Position numbers and translations under genes: made by a program. The notes under the pieces were generated by a model, which saw nothing but the letters and a program-made list of their open reading frames with translations, did no database searches and was not told the DNA's origin. Positions 22,395-29,486 of a DNA stretch of 44,537 nucleotides are shown here, one piece after another. This stretch comes from a virus. The DNA lies in IMG/VR virus record IMGVR_UViG_3300037184_000123, positions 1-44,537 of that record; one strand, 5' to 3'. The number at the start of each line of letters is the position of its first letter. The first letter of the stretch is position 1.

Positions 22395-23694
22395 GTATAT
22401 ATTAAACGAAATAAGTAAGGATGCAATTGCATTAGAATATCTATCTGATCTAGTTAAATCTGGTCCATTTAAAAATAAGGCATTTCTTGCTGGAGGTAGC
22501 CCGCGTGATATGCAGCTTGGTCTCTCGCCTCACGACTTGGATGTAGTAATAAAAGGAGATATAAACGCAGGTATAGATTTTGCTAAATGGGCAACTGAAG
22601 AAATCGGAAGAAGAACAGGAAAGAAAATCCATGCGCCTGTTATTTTTCCAACCTTTGGAACCGCGAAATTTACTTTGAGTGGAGTGAATTATAAAGGATA
22701 CGATTTAAGTGATGTAGACATCGAGTGTGTGGCTCCGAGAAAAGAAAAATATACTTCTGGAAATAGAAAACCAGAAGTATCTTCCGGTGAACTGAAAGAT
22801 GACGTTTTTCGAAGAGATTTTTTGGTTAACAGTCTTCTCTACGATCTTACATCGGGGGAGACACTTGATCTAACCGGCATGGGAAAGGATGATATTAAAA
22901 AGGGAATAATAAGAACCCCATTAGATCCCAATATTACATTTAAAGAAGATCCACTGAGAATATTAAGATGTATGAGATTTTCGGCTAAATACAATTGGAA
23001 GCTCCCAATGTTTATGATTAGAGCGGTGAAAAAGAATGCTCCTCAACTGAAGAATATTTCCCGAGAACGCATCCAAGTAGAAATCGATAAAATTCTGTTA
23101 ACTGATAGAGCCACTCAATCAATTAGACTCATGAAGATATTAGGTTTAATTCCTTATGTATTTTCAGATCTAGTAGATAAACCGAAAGAAGAATATACAT
23201 TACTCAAGTTCCTTCCTAAAGACATTCCGCTCCGTTTAGCTGGCATTTTTTCCGAAGTTGGGTCCGATATTGCAGAAAAGGATCTACGAGAAACCAAATA
23301 TGATTTGGACACCATAAAAACCGTATCAATGATTCTTGACCATTTTCATAAGTTATTAGATAATAACGCTTCTTCTGATGAATCCGTAAGAGATGAAATA
23401 GATATTTTGGGGAAGGATAAGTACAATGTGGTTCTTAGTTTTGCAAAAGGATATGCTTCTTACAAGGGAGTGAACTTAGCTGCTGATGAATTGTCATTGA
23501 AATCGACAGAGCAATCCCAATATATGAAACAACACCCACTTCCAATTGATGGTCAATGCCTTATAGATCTGGGTATAAAACCCGGCCCGGTGTTCAAAAC
23601 TCTACTTGACTTAGTACGGAGAGTGTATATCAAGAATCCAGAAACACCTAAAGAAACATATCTCTCTGTTATAAAAAAGAATATGCAAAAGTAA
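22384..23694 (+). CDS. cca: tRNA nucleotidyltransferase / poly(A) polymerase family
   Basis: This 436-residue protein is of the class II nucleotidyltransferase family. AGGSPRD (36-42) is the helical turn that binds the NTP, DLDVV (51-55) carries the two catalytic acids, RRDFLVNSL (about 146-154) is the flexible-loop and body signature, and DPLRILRCMRFSAKY (near 189-203) is the neck helix. Enzymes of this family add CCA to tRNA 3' ends or A tails to RNA; which one applies cannot be told by eye. The start overlaps the homing endonuclease stop by 11 bases. Confidence 0.85.
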   Translation: MLLKYILNEISKDAIALEYLSDLVKSGPFKNKAFLAGGSPRDMQLGLSPHDLDVVIKGDINAGIDFAKWATEEIGRRTGKKIHAPVIFPTFGTAKFTLSGVNYKGYDLSDVDIECVAPRKEKYTSGNRKPEVSSGELKDDVFRRDFLVNSLLYDLTSGETLDLTGMGKDDIKKGIIRTPLDPNITFKEDPLRILRCMRFSAKYNWKLPMFMIRAVKKNAPQLKNISRERIQVEIDKILLTDRATQSIRLMKILGLIPYVFSDLVDKPKEEYTLLKFLPKDIPLRLAGIFSEVGSDIAEKDLRETKYDLDTIKTVSMILDHFHKLLDNNASSDESVRDEIDILGKDKYNVVLSFAKGYASYKGVNLAADELSLKSTEQSQYMKQHPLPIDGQCLIDLGIKPGPVFKTLLDLVRRVYIKNPETPKETYLSVIKKNMQK

Positions 23695-23714
23695 CATATT
23701 TATGTTTTTATAAC

Positions 23715-23720
23715 TTGACA
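23715..23720 (+). promoter_or_regulatory. TTGACA box, putative promoter element
   Basis: TTGACA lies in the 73-base gap before peptide deformylase, 47 bases before its ATG. No good -10 is present at 16-18 bases, although TATACC and TAAGAT occur closer and further away. Confidence 0.4.
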
Positions 23721-23741
23721 AAATCTAGAATGTATACCATT

Positions 23742-23765
23742 GTAAGATAGTTGGATATATCTTAC
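23742..23765 (+). promoter_or_regulatory. Inverted repeat directly before the peptide deformylase start
   Basis: GTAAGATA (23742-23749) and TATCTTAC (23758-23765) form an eight-base inverted repeat with an eight-base loop, two bases before ATG 23768. It could be an operator or an mRNA hairpin that blocks ribosome access; it has no T run and does not look like a terminator. Confidence 0.45.
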
Positions 23766-23767
23766 AT

Positions 23768-24382
23768 ATGAAATACAAGATCGTTAGGGATAGAGATTAC
23801 TTACATAAAAAGTCTAAACCGGTGGCGTCGGTTGAAGAAGGACAAAAAATTGCCGATGAATTAATTTCGGTTCTAGATGAATTGAAATTCGGAATAGGAC
23901 TGTCCGCTATACAAATTGGTATACCAAAAAGTGTATCGGTAGTAAGAGCGAAAAAAGACTCTCCTCCAATCGTATTGATGAATCCTGTTGTCAAGGAATT
24001 TGGCACGGATAAGATTATCTACGTTGAAGGGTGTTTAAGCATTCCCGGAAAGGCTATACCAACAGTGAGAAGTTATAAGGTTACGGTAGAGACGTTAAAT
24101 CATGCAAATCCATTGACCTATGCTCCTGACGTAGACCCTATCACGAAGGAATCGATTCCAACTGATTATGGTCTATTAGAGGCTATCTGTGTACAACACG
24201 AGATAGATCATTGTAATGGAGTTCTTATTACTGATCCGGGTATTAGATTCGTCCCACCAGTCACTAAAACCATAAAACATGGAAGAAATGATAAGGTTGT
24301 AGTAGAAAAAAATGGAGAGACACAATATATAAAGTACAAGAAGGCGTTGGATCTTGTGTCTGACGGGTGGAAAATCATATGA
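23768..24382 (+). CDS. def: Peptide deformylase
   Basis: This 204-residue metalloenzyme removes the formyl group from new protein N termini. All three motifs are present: GIGLSAIQIG (residues 42-51; consensus GxGLAAxQ), EGCLS (87-91) with the metal-binding Cys, and QHEIDH (143-148) with the two His ligands and catalytic Glu. Phage deformylases are found in cyanophages and large phages and are usually shorter than host ones. This one has a 50-residue C-terminal extension beyond HEIDH, ending in a YIKYKKALDLVSDGWKI segment. Its stop overlaps the next ATG (ATGA). Confidence 0.95.
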   Translation: MKYKIVRDRDYLHKKSKPVASVEEGQKIADELISVLDELKFGIGLSAIQIGIPKSVSVVRAKKDSPPIVLMNPVVKEFGTDKIIYVEGCLSIPGKAIPTVRSYKVTVETLNHANPLTYAPDVDPITKESIPTDYGLLEAICVQHEIDHCNGVLITDPGIRFVPPVTKTIKHGRNDKVVVEKNGETQYIKYKKALDLVSDGWKII

Positions 24383-24573
24383 GAAAAAACAAAAATGTGG
24401 ACGAAATAGAAGCCGATTCAGTGGAAGAAGCCCGAGAAGTTATTAGATTTGCATTAGAAGATCGTAACTGGCTCCAAGTTGAAGAAGCTCTTGAAATACT
24501 AAACGATATCCTTGGCTACGAAGTAGAGAATGACGCAGACGAGGAAGATAAACGAAATCATCTGGAGGAATAA
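24379..24573 (+). CDS. Small acidic helical protein
   Basis: This 64-residue protein is very acidic, with a helical hairpin look (SVEEAREVIRFALEDRNWLQ, then VEEALEILNDIL) and an acidic tail (EVENDADEEDKRNHLEE). ATG 24379 overlaps the stop of peptide deformylase. The longer frame from 24367 is less likely. No family is recognised. Confidence 0.6.
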   Translation: MRKNKNVDEIEADSVEEAREVIRFALEDRNWLQVEEALEILNDILGYEVENDADEEDKRNHLEE

Positions 24574-24576
24574 ATC

Positions 24577-24843
24577 ATGTTTTGGCTATTATTCTGGTTA
24601 ATATTTGGATTGATTATTGCTTTACTGTCTGCTGGCGCTTTGGCGTATGCCTGTTATAATCTTGTAAAGAAAATAGAGGTTTACGAAGAATGGGTTAGTT
24701 ATTTTAGAAGTGAGATAGAGACAGTAAACACCAGATTAAAAGAGGTGGATGACAAGCAACTCTTTGTTCCTGATGATGACGTTGGATTTGTTTTTAGTGA
24801 GATAGTTAGGATAATAAAGGAATTTAACGATAAAGTAAAATAA
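24577..24843 (+). CDS. Small membrane-anchored coiled-coil protein
   Basis: This 88-residue protein has an N-terminal hydrophobic helix (about residues 2-28). A heptad-like region (KKIEVYEEWVSYFRSEIETV, continuing to about residue 62) and an acidic C-terminal part (FVPDDDVGFVFSEIVRIIKE) follow. The layout is that of a type II or N-anchored protein with its bulk in the cytoplasm or periplasm. Proteins of this shape occur next to structural genes in T4-like cyanophages, but I cannot name it. The ATG is three bases after the previous stop. Confidence 0.6.
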   Translation: MFWLLFWLIFGLIIALLSAGALAYACYNLVKKIEVYEEWVSYFRSEIETVNTRLKEVDDKQLFVPDDDVGFVFSEIVRIIKEFNDKVK

Positions 24844-24862
24844 TGTATATGGAAAATCTAGG

Positions 24863-24967
24863 ATGAAAATATCTAAATCGTTATCGGGTATTAAAATAGG
24901 TCCGTTGTCAGAAGAACGTCGTATGAGAAAATCTCAATCGATGTTAGGTAAGAAACAAAAATTATGA
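24863..24967 (+). CDS. 34-residue ORF resembling two NUMOD3 motifs
   Basis: The short frame encodes a basic peptide with ISKSLSGIK and SEERRMRKSQSMLGKK. These match the NUMOD3 pattern (S-x-E/E-T-R-x-K-x-S-x-S-x-x-G-K) that forms the DNA-binding tail of many homing endonucleases, including the one at 21480. It is therefore probably the remnant of a lost endonuclease, or a small DNA-binding protein derived from one. Its stop overlaps the sigma gene start (ATGA at 24964), so it sits inside that operon. Confidence 0.45.
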   Translation: MKISKSLSGIKIGPLSEERRMRKSQSMLGKKQKL

Positions 24968-25830
24968 AGAAGATAAAACGTTCCAAACAGACAAAAAGAA
25001 AGACTAAAGTTAATAAGGTCAAAGTAAAACGTAAAGTTCGAGTGATTAAAACGGGCGTAGTTACAATAAAGAAAATAAAACGTAGAAAGCGTAAAGAGAA
25101 AATTGTTACAGTGTTGGAGATCGGTGATCCCAAACCACCGTCTAATATGTATTTTACGCAAGATACGGAAGACGGAATCGTCGCATATAACAAAGCAACG
25201 GATGCGGCAGAGAAAGACAGAATCTATAATGAGAAGATTCAACATGCATTTGAAAAAATTGCTGAAAATATCTACAATAGATTCAAGTTTAGTTACGCAG
25301 ATGTTCCTCCAATAGAGGTCCAAAAACAAGCTATTTCTCACATGGTTTCTAATATCGACAAGTATGAACCGGGAAAGGGAAAGGCATATAGTTATTTTAG
25401 TATCGTAGCAAAACATTGGTTTATTCTGGATAATAACAACACTTATAGAAGATTTAAACGGCACGTTGAAATATGTGAGCATCCGGGAGACTCAGGTGAA
25501 TTTGTGGTAGAACCAGAACACAGTAAGAAAGATAACGAGACCAGAGAATTTATAAAACTAATGGTAGAATTCTGGGATAAGAATGTCGGAAAATACTTCA
25601 ATAAAGATAGAGATGTAAAGATCGCAAACGCTGTAATTGAAATATTTCGTAATTCAGACCGTATTGATGTGTTTAATAAAAAAGCTCTTTACCTATATAT
25701 TAGAGAAATAGCAGATTGTCAAACCCAACATATTACTAAGGTTATAAATAAAATGAAATTTGCTCAGAAAAATATAACAAACGAATATCAAGAAAAGGGA
25801 ACAGTTACGGGTGATGGTATTTACGTTTAA
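24964..25830 (+). CDS. gp55-like late-transcription sigma factor
   Basis: This 288-residue protein begins with about 45 very basic residues (KKIKRSKQTKRKTKVNK and on). From about residue 58 it follows the T4 gp55 family: YFTQDTEDGIVAYNKATD, IQHAFEKIAENIYNRFKF, ISHMVSNIDKYEPGKGKAY, then SYFSIVAKHWFILDNNNTYR, corresponding to the sigma region 2-like core and following helices. In T4, gp55 directs host RNA polymerase to late promoters with the sliding clamp. Here it stands just before the large structural module. The basic N-terminal extension is longer than in T4 gp55 and may bind DNA. ATG 24964 overlaps the preceding stop. Confidence 0.8.
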   Translation: MKKIKRSKQTKRKTKVNKVKVKRKVRVIKTGVVTIKKIKRRKRKEKIVTVLEIGDPKPPSNMYFTQDTEDGIVAYNKATDAAEKDRIYNEKIQHAFEKIAENIYNRFKFSYADVPPIEVQKQAISHMVSNIDKYEPGKGKAYSYFSIVAKHWFILDNNNTYRRFKRHVEICEHPGDSGEFVVEPEHSKKDNETREFIKLMVEFWDKNVGKYFNKDRDVKIANAVIEIFRNSDRIDVFNKKALYLYIREIADCQTQHITKVINKMKFAQKNITNEYQEKGTVTGDGIYV

Positions 25831-25847
25831 AATAATGGTCTATGGAC

Positions 25848-25855
25848 TATTTATA
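25848..25855 (+). promoter_or_regulatory. Candidate late promoter element TATTTATA
   Basis: TATTTATA lies five bases before ATG 25861, at the head of the baseplate module and directly after the sigma gene. Confidence 0.5.
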
Positions 25856-25860
25856 CAATT

Positions 25861-26253
25861 ATGGATACAAATTTTGAATTATTTGAAGGAAAAACTCTGG
25901 GAGACCTATGTAAAGATATAGTTAAGAACTCAGAAGATAAAAAACAACAGATCGATATATTGATTACAGACCTTCGAGGAATGCTGAAAACTATTGAAGA
26001 CGCAGTTATGATAGTTCCTCTTCTCAAGGATTATTATGATGTAGGTGTACGAAATGACGAGCAGTTGATAAAATTAGGAGCGATTGTCGCCCGAGTTATG
26101 GCTGGAGCGTCCAAGTCAGAAGATGCCGGAAATGCTCTTCTAACTGACGATGATAAGAAACAATTACTCGAAGAAATACAAAAGACGGTAGGTACAATGA
26201 ATGAAAAAGTACCTGAGATAAATAAAGAAAAATTATCAGTCAGTAAGACGTAA
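25861..26253 (+). CDS. Hypothetical helical protein of the baseplate module
   Basis: This 130-residue, mainly helical protein has the segments DIVKNSEDKKQQIDILITDL, IEDAVMIVPLLKDYYDVGVR and NDEQLIKLGAIVARVM, and an acidic C-terminal half. It resembles short proteins found near late genes in large marine phages, but no name is certain. It shares a TAATG junction with the next gene (stop 26251-26253, ATG 26253), so translation is coupled. A role as assembly or scaffold protein is possible. Confidence 0.55.
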   Translation: MDTNFELFEGKTLGDLCKDIVKNSEDKKQQIDILITDLRGMLKTIEDAVMIVPLLKDYYDVGVRNDEQLIKLGAIVARVMAGASKSEDAGNALLTDDDKKQLLEEIQKTVGTMNEKVPEINKEKLSVSKT

Positions 26254-27761
26254 TGGCCTACCAAGAAACAGCTCGTAAACATGAGTTAAATGTCAAACAA
26301 GATGACATGCTGGCCTCCAGACGGTTCGTAACCGAACGGAAACCGGAAACAACTTATTTTTACGAACTAGAAGCAGCGATTGTTTTGGACGTAATCCTTA
26401 ACGATCAACATCCTCTCTTCAAAGATAAACAACTCGATCCAATTGATTGGCCTGTTGATTCTAATGGAACACCGGCAAAAGATGGACAACCTAATTATGG
26501 ATGGATTGGAATGATAAAGTTCCGATTTATTAATAGTCAGGAAGGCACGGATCGTAAAGTATTACATTGGGCCTTGCCGATGGAAAACACCGGAATTACT
26601 GAGCTTCCTTTATTGAATGAGGTCGTTGTGGTTGGAAAATATTTCAACAACTATTTTTATAGCCGAAAACTTAATATCAAGAGCTTAATCAATTCCAATG
26701 CTTCTCTACAATTGGAAAGAGCATATGGGTTCGTTGTACAAAATACAGACGACAATGGAAGCCCCATCCCCGGTCCAAAATCGGTTCTTAACGGAGGAAG
26801 CACGGACCAAACAACCAATCCCAATTATGTCGGGACACTTGGAAACTATTTTAAATTCAATCCGGCTATTAGAGCATTAAAGAGATATGAAGGAGATAGT
26901 ATAGTAGAATCTAGGTTTGGACAATCTATTCGGTTCGGTTCATATGACGACAACCGAGGAAATGATAAAGGTCTAGGAGAATACTCTGACAACGGAGGAA
27001 ATCCTATGATTCTATTACGAAATAGACAGGCATCTATAAAAGGAGCGCCTGAACTATCTAAATTAGTCAATAAAGGATACGTTACAGAATCAATTAATAA
27101 TGATGGATCTTCGATTCATATTACCTCTGGAAACACAATATCTACTTTCTCTCCAACTATAAAGAAAGTGATGTTCCAATCTGGTGTGAAGGAAGAGCAA
27201 CCACGTTTTTCTCCCGAAGGGGCAACCTCATTTAAATATCCGAATCTAAATGGAGATCAGATTATTGTTAATAGTGACAGATTAATATTTTCTTCTAAGG
27301 CGAACGAAACATTTCACTATTCAAAAAAGAGATACTCGGTTGTTACTGATGCCGAATATACCGTCGATGCGTCCGACCAGATAGTATTTACAACAAATAA
27401 ATGGACCGTGTTAAATTCCCCGCAGATTTATCTTGGAGTTTACGGATCTAAATTTGAGCCAGCTCTTCTTGGTTCTACAACCACCGCGTGGCTGTCTAGT
27501 ATGTGTGATTGGATATTATTAAACGTAAATTCACAGATTGCTGTACTTAAAGCTGTAATGGCTCACTTTCATATCGATTCTATTAAAGGTCCAACTACAC
27601 CACCTCAACCACCCGCATTAGTTATGATGCAGACTCAATTGATATCGTTACAAGCATCACAAATAAGTTTATTAGCATTGAAGATGCAATTAGACGCACT
27701 TAAAAGTAATAGAGTTTTTGTTTCGGGTGGAGGTGGAGAACCCGGCGCAGACGGAGGTTAA
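26253..27761 (+). CDS. Putative baseplate hub/spike protein (gp5-like)
   Basis: This 502-residue protein has an N-terminal domain (about residues 30-145) whose beta pattern, with GWIGMIKFRFINSQEG, LPLLNEVVVVGKYFN and YFYSRKLNI, looks like the OB fold of T4 gp5-type hub proteins. Later, PMILLRNRQ and ESINNDGSSIHITSGNT recall the DGSSIYLTS motif of cyanophage gp5-like proteins. The C-terminal 60 residues are a hydrophobic heptad-like helix (QLISLQASQISLLALKMQL) and a Gly-rich tail. It probably forms part of the central baseplate spike; no lysozyme domain is present. Translation is coupled to the previous gene. Confidence 0.6.
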   Translation: MAYQETARKHELNVKQDDMLASRRFVTERKPETTYFYELEAAIVLDVILNDQHPLFKDKQLDPIDWPVDSNGTPAKDGQPNYGWIGMIKFRFINSQEGTDRKVLHWALPMENTGITELPLLNEVVVVGKYFNNYFYSRKLNIKSLINSNASLQLERAYGFVVQNTDDNGSPIPGPKSVLNGGSTDQTTNPNYVGTLGNYFKFNPAIRALKRYEGDSIVESRFGQSIRFGSYDDNRGNDKGLGEYSDNGGNPMILLRNRQASIKGAPELSKLVNKGYVTESINNDGSSIHITSGNTISTFSPTIKKVMFQSGVKEEQPRFSPEGATSFKYPNLNGDQIIVNSDRLIFSSKANETFHYSKKRYSVVTDAEYTVDASDQIVFTTNKWTVLNSPQIYLGVYGSKFEPALLGSTTTAWLSSMCDWILLNVNSQIAVLKAVMAHFHIDSIKGPTTPPQPPALVMMQTQLISLQASQISLLALKMQLDALKSNRVFVSGGGGEPGADGG

Positions 27762-27763
27762 AC

Positions 27764-28630
27764 ATGTCATTGATAAACGCAAATATACCGGTGGCTTCAG
27801 CACCTATATCATCGGTTGTTAAAAACGTTGCTACATCAACCGTTAAATCGTCGGTTTCGGCAGCAGTTCCTAAACTTAGTGCATCAGGTTTATCAACAAG
27901 CATGGCACTTCCTGCACTTCCTACCATGCCGACCTTACCGGCTTTACCATCTCCAGCTTTATCAATACCTAAGATATCACTACCATTTGTTGGATTTGGA
28001 CTTCCACAAATAATAATGAAAGGTGGAGCTATGTTTTCATCTATAGTAATTCCGAAACTTCAACTTATTGTTCCAAAGTTTTCAGCAGGTTTAACTTTTA
28101 ATATGGGATCTATTGGAGGAGCGTTGAGTGTTTTATCAGAAGCAAAAGCAACAATAGCTCAAGTTCAGGGGGCCATTGCAGCAGCAAAAGCAATAATAGA
28201 TCAAGTTCAAGGAGAAATATCAACAGCTAAGAAAGCAGAGGAAGTTATGCAACAAAACCAAGAAGATGTTTATCAAATTCAGGCGGATATCATCTCCGAG
28301 GAAGATTTTATTTCACATATACAAGAAGAAATCTATGATGCTGAACTTTTTGTTTCAGAACTACAAAGTTTAATAGATCAGATGGATGCAATCGTTGCAT
28401 CAATGAATGAAGCGAAAACTGATCTTATAACCATGGAAGGGTCGGGAAGTCAATATTCTTCTTTACAGTCTTCGGGTTCGTCGGTTATAGAGAAGACTGA
28501 AGTATCTGGTTCTACTGTATTTTCGACAAGCTCCTTGATTGTTCCATCTCCTACTCAAAATGTTTCAACTGTTGTGTCTCCTTTAATTGTTAATACTCCA
28601 ATTGTATTAAACGGACCTCGCAATTATTGA
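27764..28630 (+). CDS. Virion structural protein with Pro/Ala-rich start and coiled coil
   Basis: This 288-residue protein has a low-complexity N-terminal half rich in Ala, Ser, Pro and Leu (for example ALPALPTMPTLPALPSPAL). A long helical region (about residues 125-225) follows with heptad-like repeats (QVQGAIAAAKAIIDQVQGEI) and acidic turns, then a Ser/Thr/Val-rich C-terminal tail. It looks like a rod or connector protein of the baseplate. It follows the hub gene by two bases. No homology is recognised. Confidence 0.5.
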   Translation: MSLINANIPVASAPISSVVKNVATSTVKSSVSAAVPKLSASGLSTSMALPALPTMPTLPALPSPALSIPKISLPFVGFGLPQIIMKGGAMFSSIVIPKLQLIVPKFSAGLTFNMGSIGGALSVLSEAKATIAQVQGAIAAAKAIIDQVQGEISTAKKAEEVMQQNQEDVYQIQADIISEEDFISHIQEEIYDAELFVSELQSLIDQMDAIVASMNEAKTDLITMEGSGSQYSSLQSSGSSVIEKTEVSGSTVFSTSSLIVPSPTQNVSTVVSPLIVNTPIVLNGPRNY

Positions 28631-28640
28631 AAATGATGTA

Positions 28641-28648
28641 TATTTATA
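28641..28648 (+). promoter_or_regulatory. Candidate late promoter element TATTTATA
   Basis: TATTTATA, extended upstream as TATATTTATA, lies 13 bases before ATG 28662. Confidence 0.5.
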
Positions 28649-28661
28649 ACAAGATCCACAT

Positions 28662-29084
28662 ATGAAAAAAGAAGAACTCGTCACAATAATACGAAGCATA
28701 GTTAAAGAAGAGGTTGAACGATCTCTCCCTAACGTGCTGGTTGAAATATTAGCTTCGAAAGTCAATGACTCTTCGATGCTGACCGAAACTACTCGTCCAG
28801 TCACACGACCTCCTGTAACTACTCCAGTAACAAAAAGACGATCACCTATGGTAACTTTAGAAGGTGGACTTCCACAAAAAAGATATTCTAGCAATCCCGT
28901 ATTAAATAAAATACTAAATGAAACTTCGGGAGGAGTTCCTACTGAAGAAGAGACTATGAGTGTTTTGGATGCTCCAGAGATGCTTAATGAGAATCAGGCA
29001 TCGGTGGTTGATGTTATTAAGACCAAAGATTTTCGAGCTATTTTACAAGCGGCGAATCAAAAAGCCAGATCCGTTAGACCATAA
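28662..29084 (+). CDS. Hypothetical protein of the baseplate module
   Basis: This 140-residue protein begins with a helix (KEELVTIIRSIVKEEVERSL), continues through a Thr/Pro/Arg-rich linker (TRPVTRPPVTTPVTKRR) and ends with helical, acidic segments (NKILNETSGG, EEETMSVLDAP, VVDVIKTKDFRAILQAANQK). The layout resembles small adaptor or assembly proteins of T4-like baseplates. It lies three bases before the gp25-like gene. A function beyond membership of the module is not supported. Confidence 0.55.
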   Translation: MKKEELVTIIRSIVKEEVERSLPNVLVEILASKVNDSSMLTETTRPVTRPPVTTPVTKRRSPMVTLEGGLPQKRYSSNPVLNKILNETSGGVPTEEETMSVLDAPEMLNENQASVVDVIKTKDFRAILQAANQKARSVRP

Positions 29085-29087
29085 TAT

Positions 29088-29486
29088 ATGTCAACTACTC
29101 CACAACCAATTGGAATAACTTTACCTCTTATAGATGGTAAGTCTGGTTATTTCAATCAAAGTTTCAACATTGTGGATCAGATCAATACGAATATCATTAT
29201 GTTATTTCAGACAAAACCGGGAGAAAGACGAATGAACCCCAGCTTTGGTTCTAGATTATGGACAGCATTATTTGAAATAATAGATGACGATCAAGGGCAG
29301 ATTATACAGAGTATAGTAACACAAGATTTAGCTAAATGGATTCCATATGTCAATGTTAAACAGGTGAATATTACTAACAATCCCGATGGAAATATTGTTG
29401 GCGTCTCTGTTATCTATACGGCTAATAGTGCAGGAATAACTTCTCCACAGTCGGTTACTATTCCGGTACAACAACAATCTCTATGA
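29088..29486 (+). CDS. gp25-like baseplate wedge protein
   Basis: This 132-residue protein carries the gp25/GpW domain. It has LIDGKSGYFNQSFNIVDQIN, then the signature FQTKPGERRMNPSFGSRLW followed by a helix, and a strand pair (VKQVNITNNPDGNIVGVSV). T4 gp25 joins the inner wedge of the baseplate and nucleates the sheath. Length agrees with the family. The stop overlaps the start of the gp6-like gene (ATGA), the standard order in contractile tails. Confidence 0.9.
   Translation: MSTTPQPIGITLPLIDGKSGYFNQSFNIVDQINTNIIMLFQTKPGERRMNPSFGSRLWTALFEIIDDDQGQIIQSIVTQDLAKWIPYVNVKQVNITNNPDGNIVGVSVIYTANSAGITSPQSVTIPVQQQSL

Noticed and set aside
24934-25482. Minus-strand open frame of 182 codons rich in Phe, Cys and Leu
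   Set aside because: It is the antisense of the basic start of the sigma factor (Lys-rich codons read as Phe/Leu), which is a better-supported gene.
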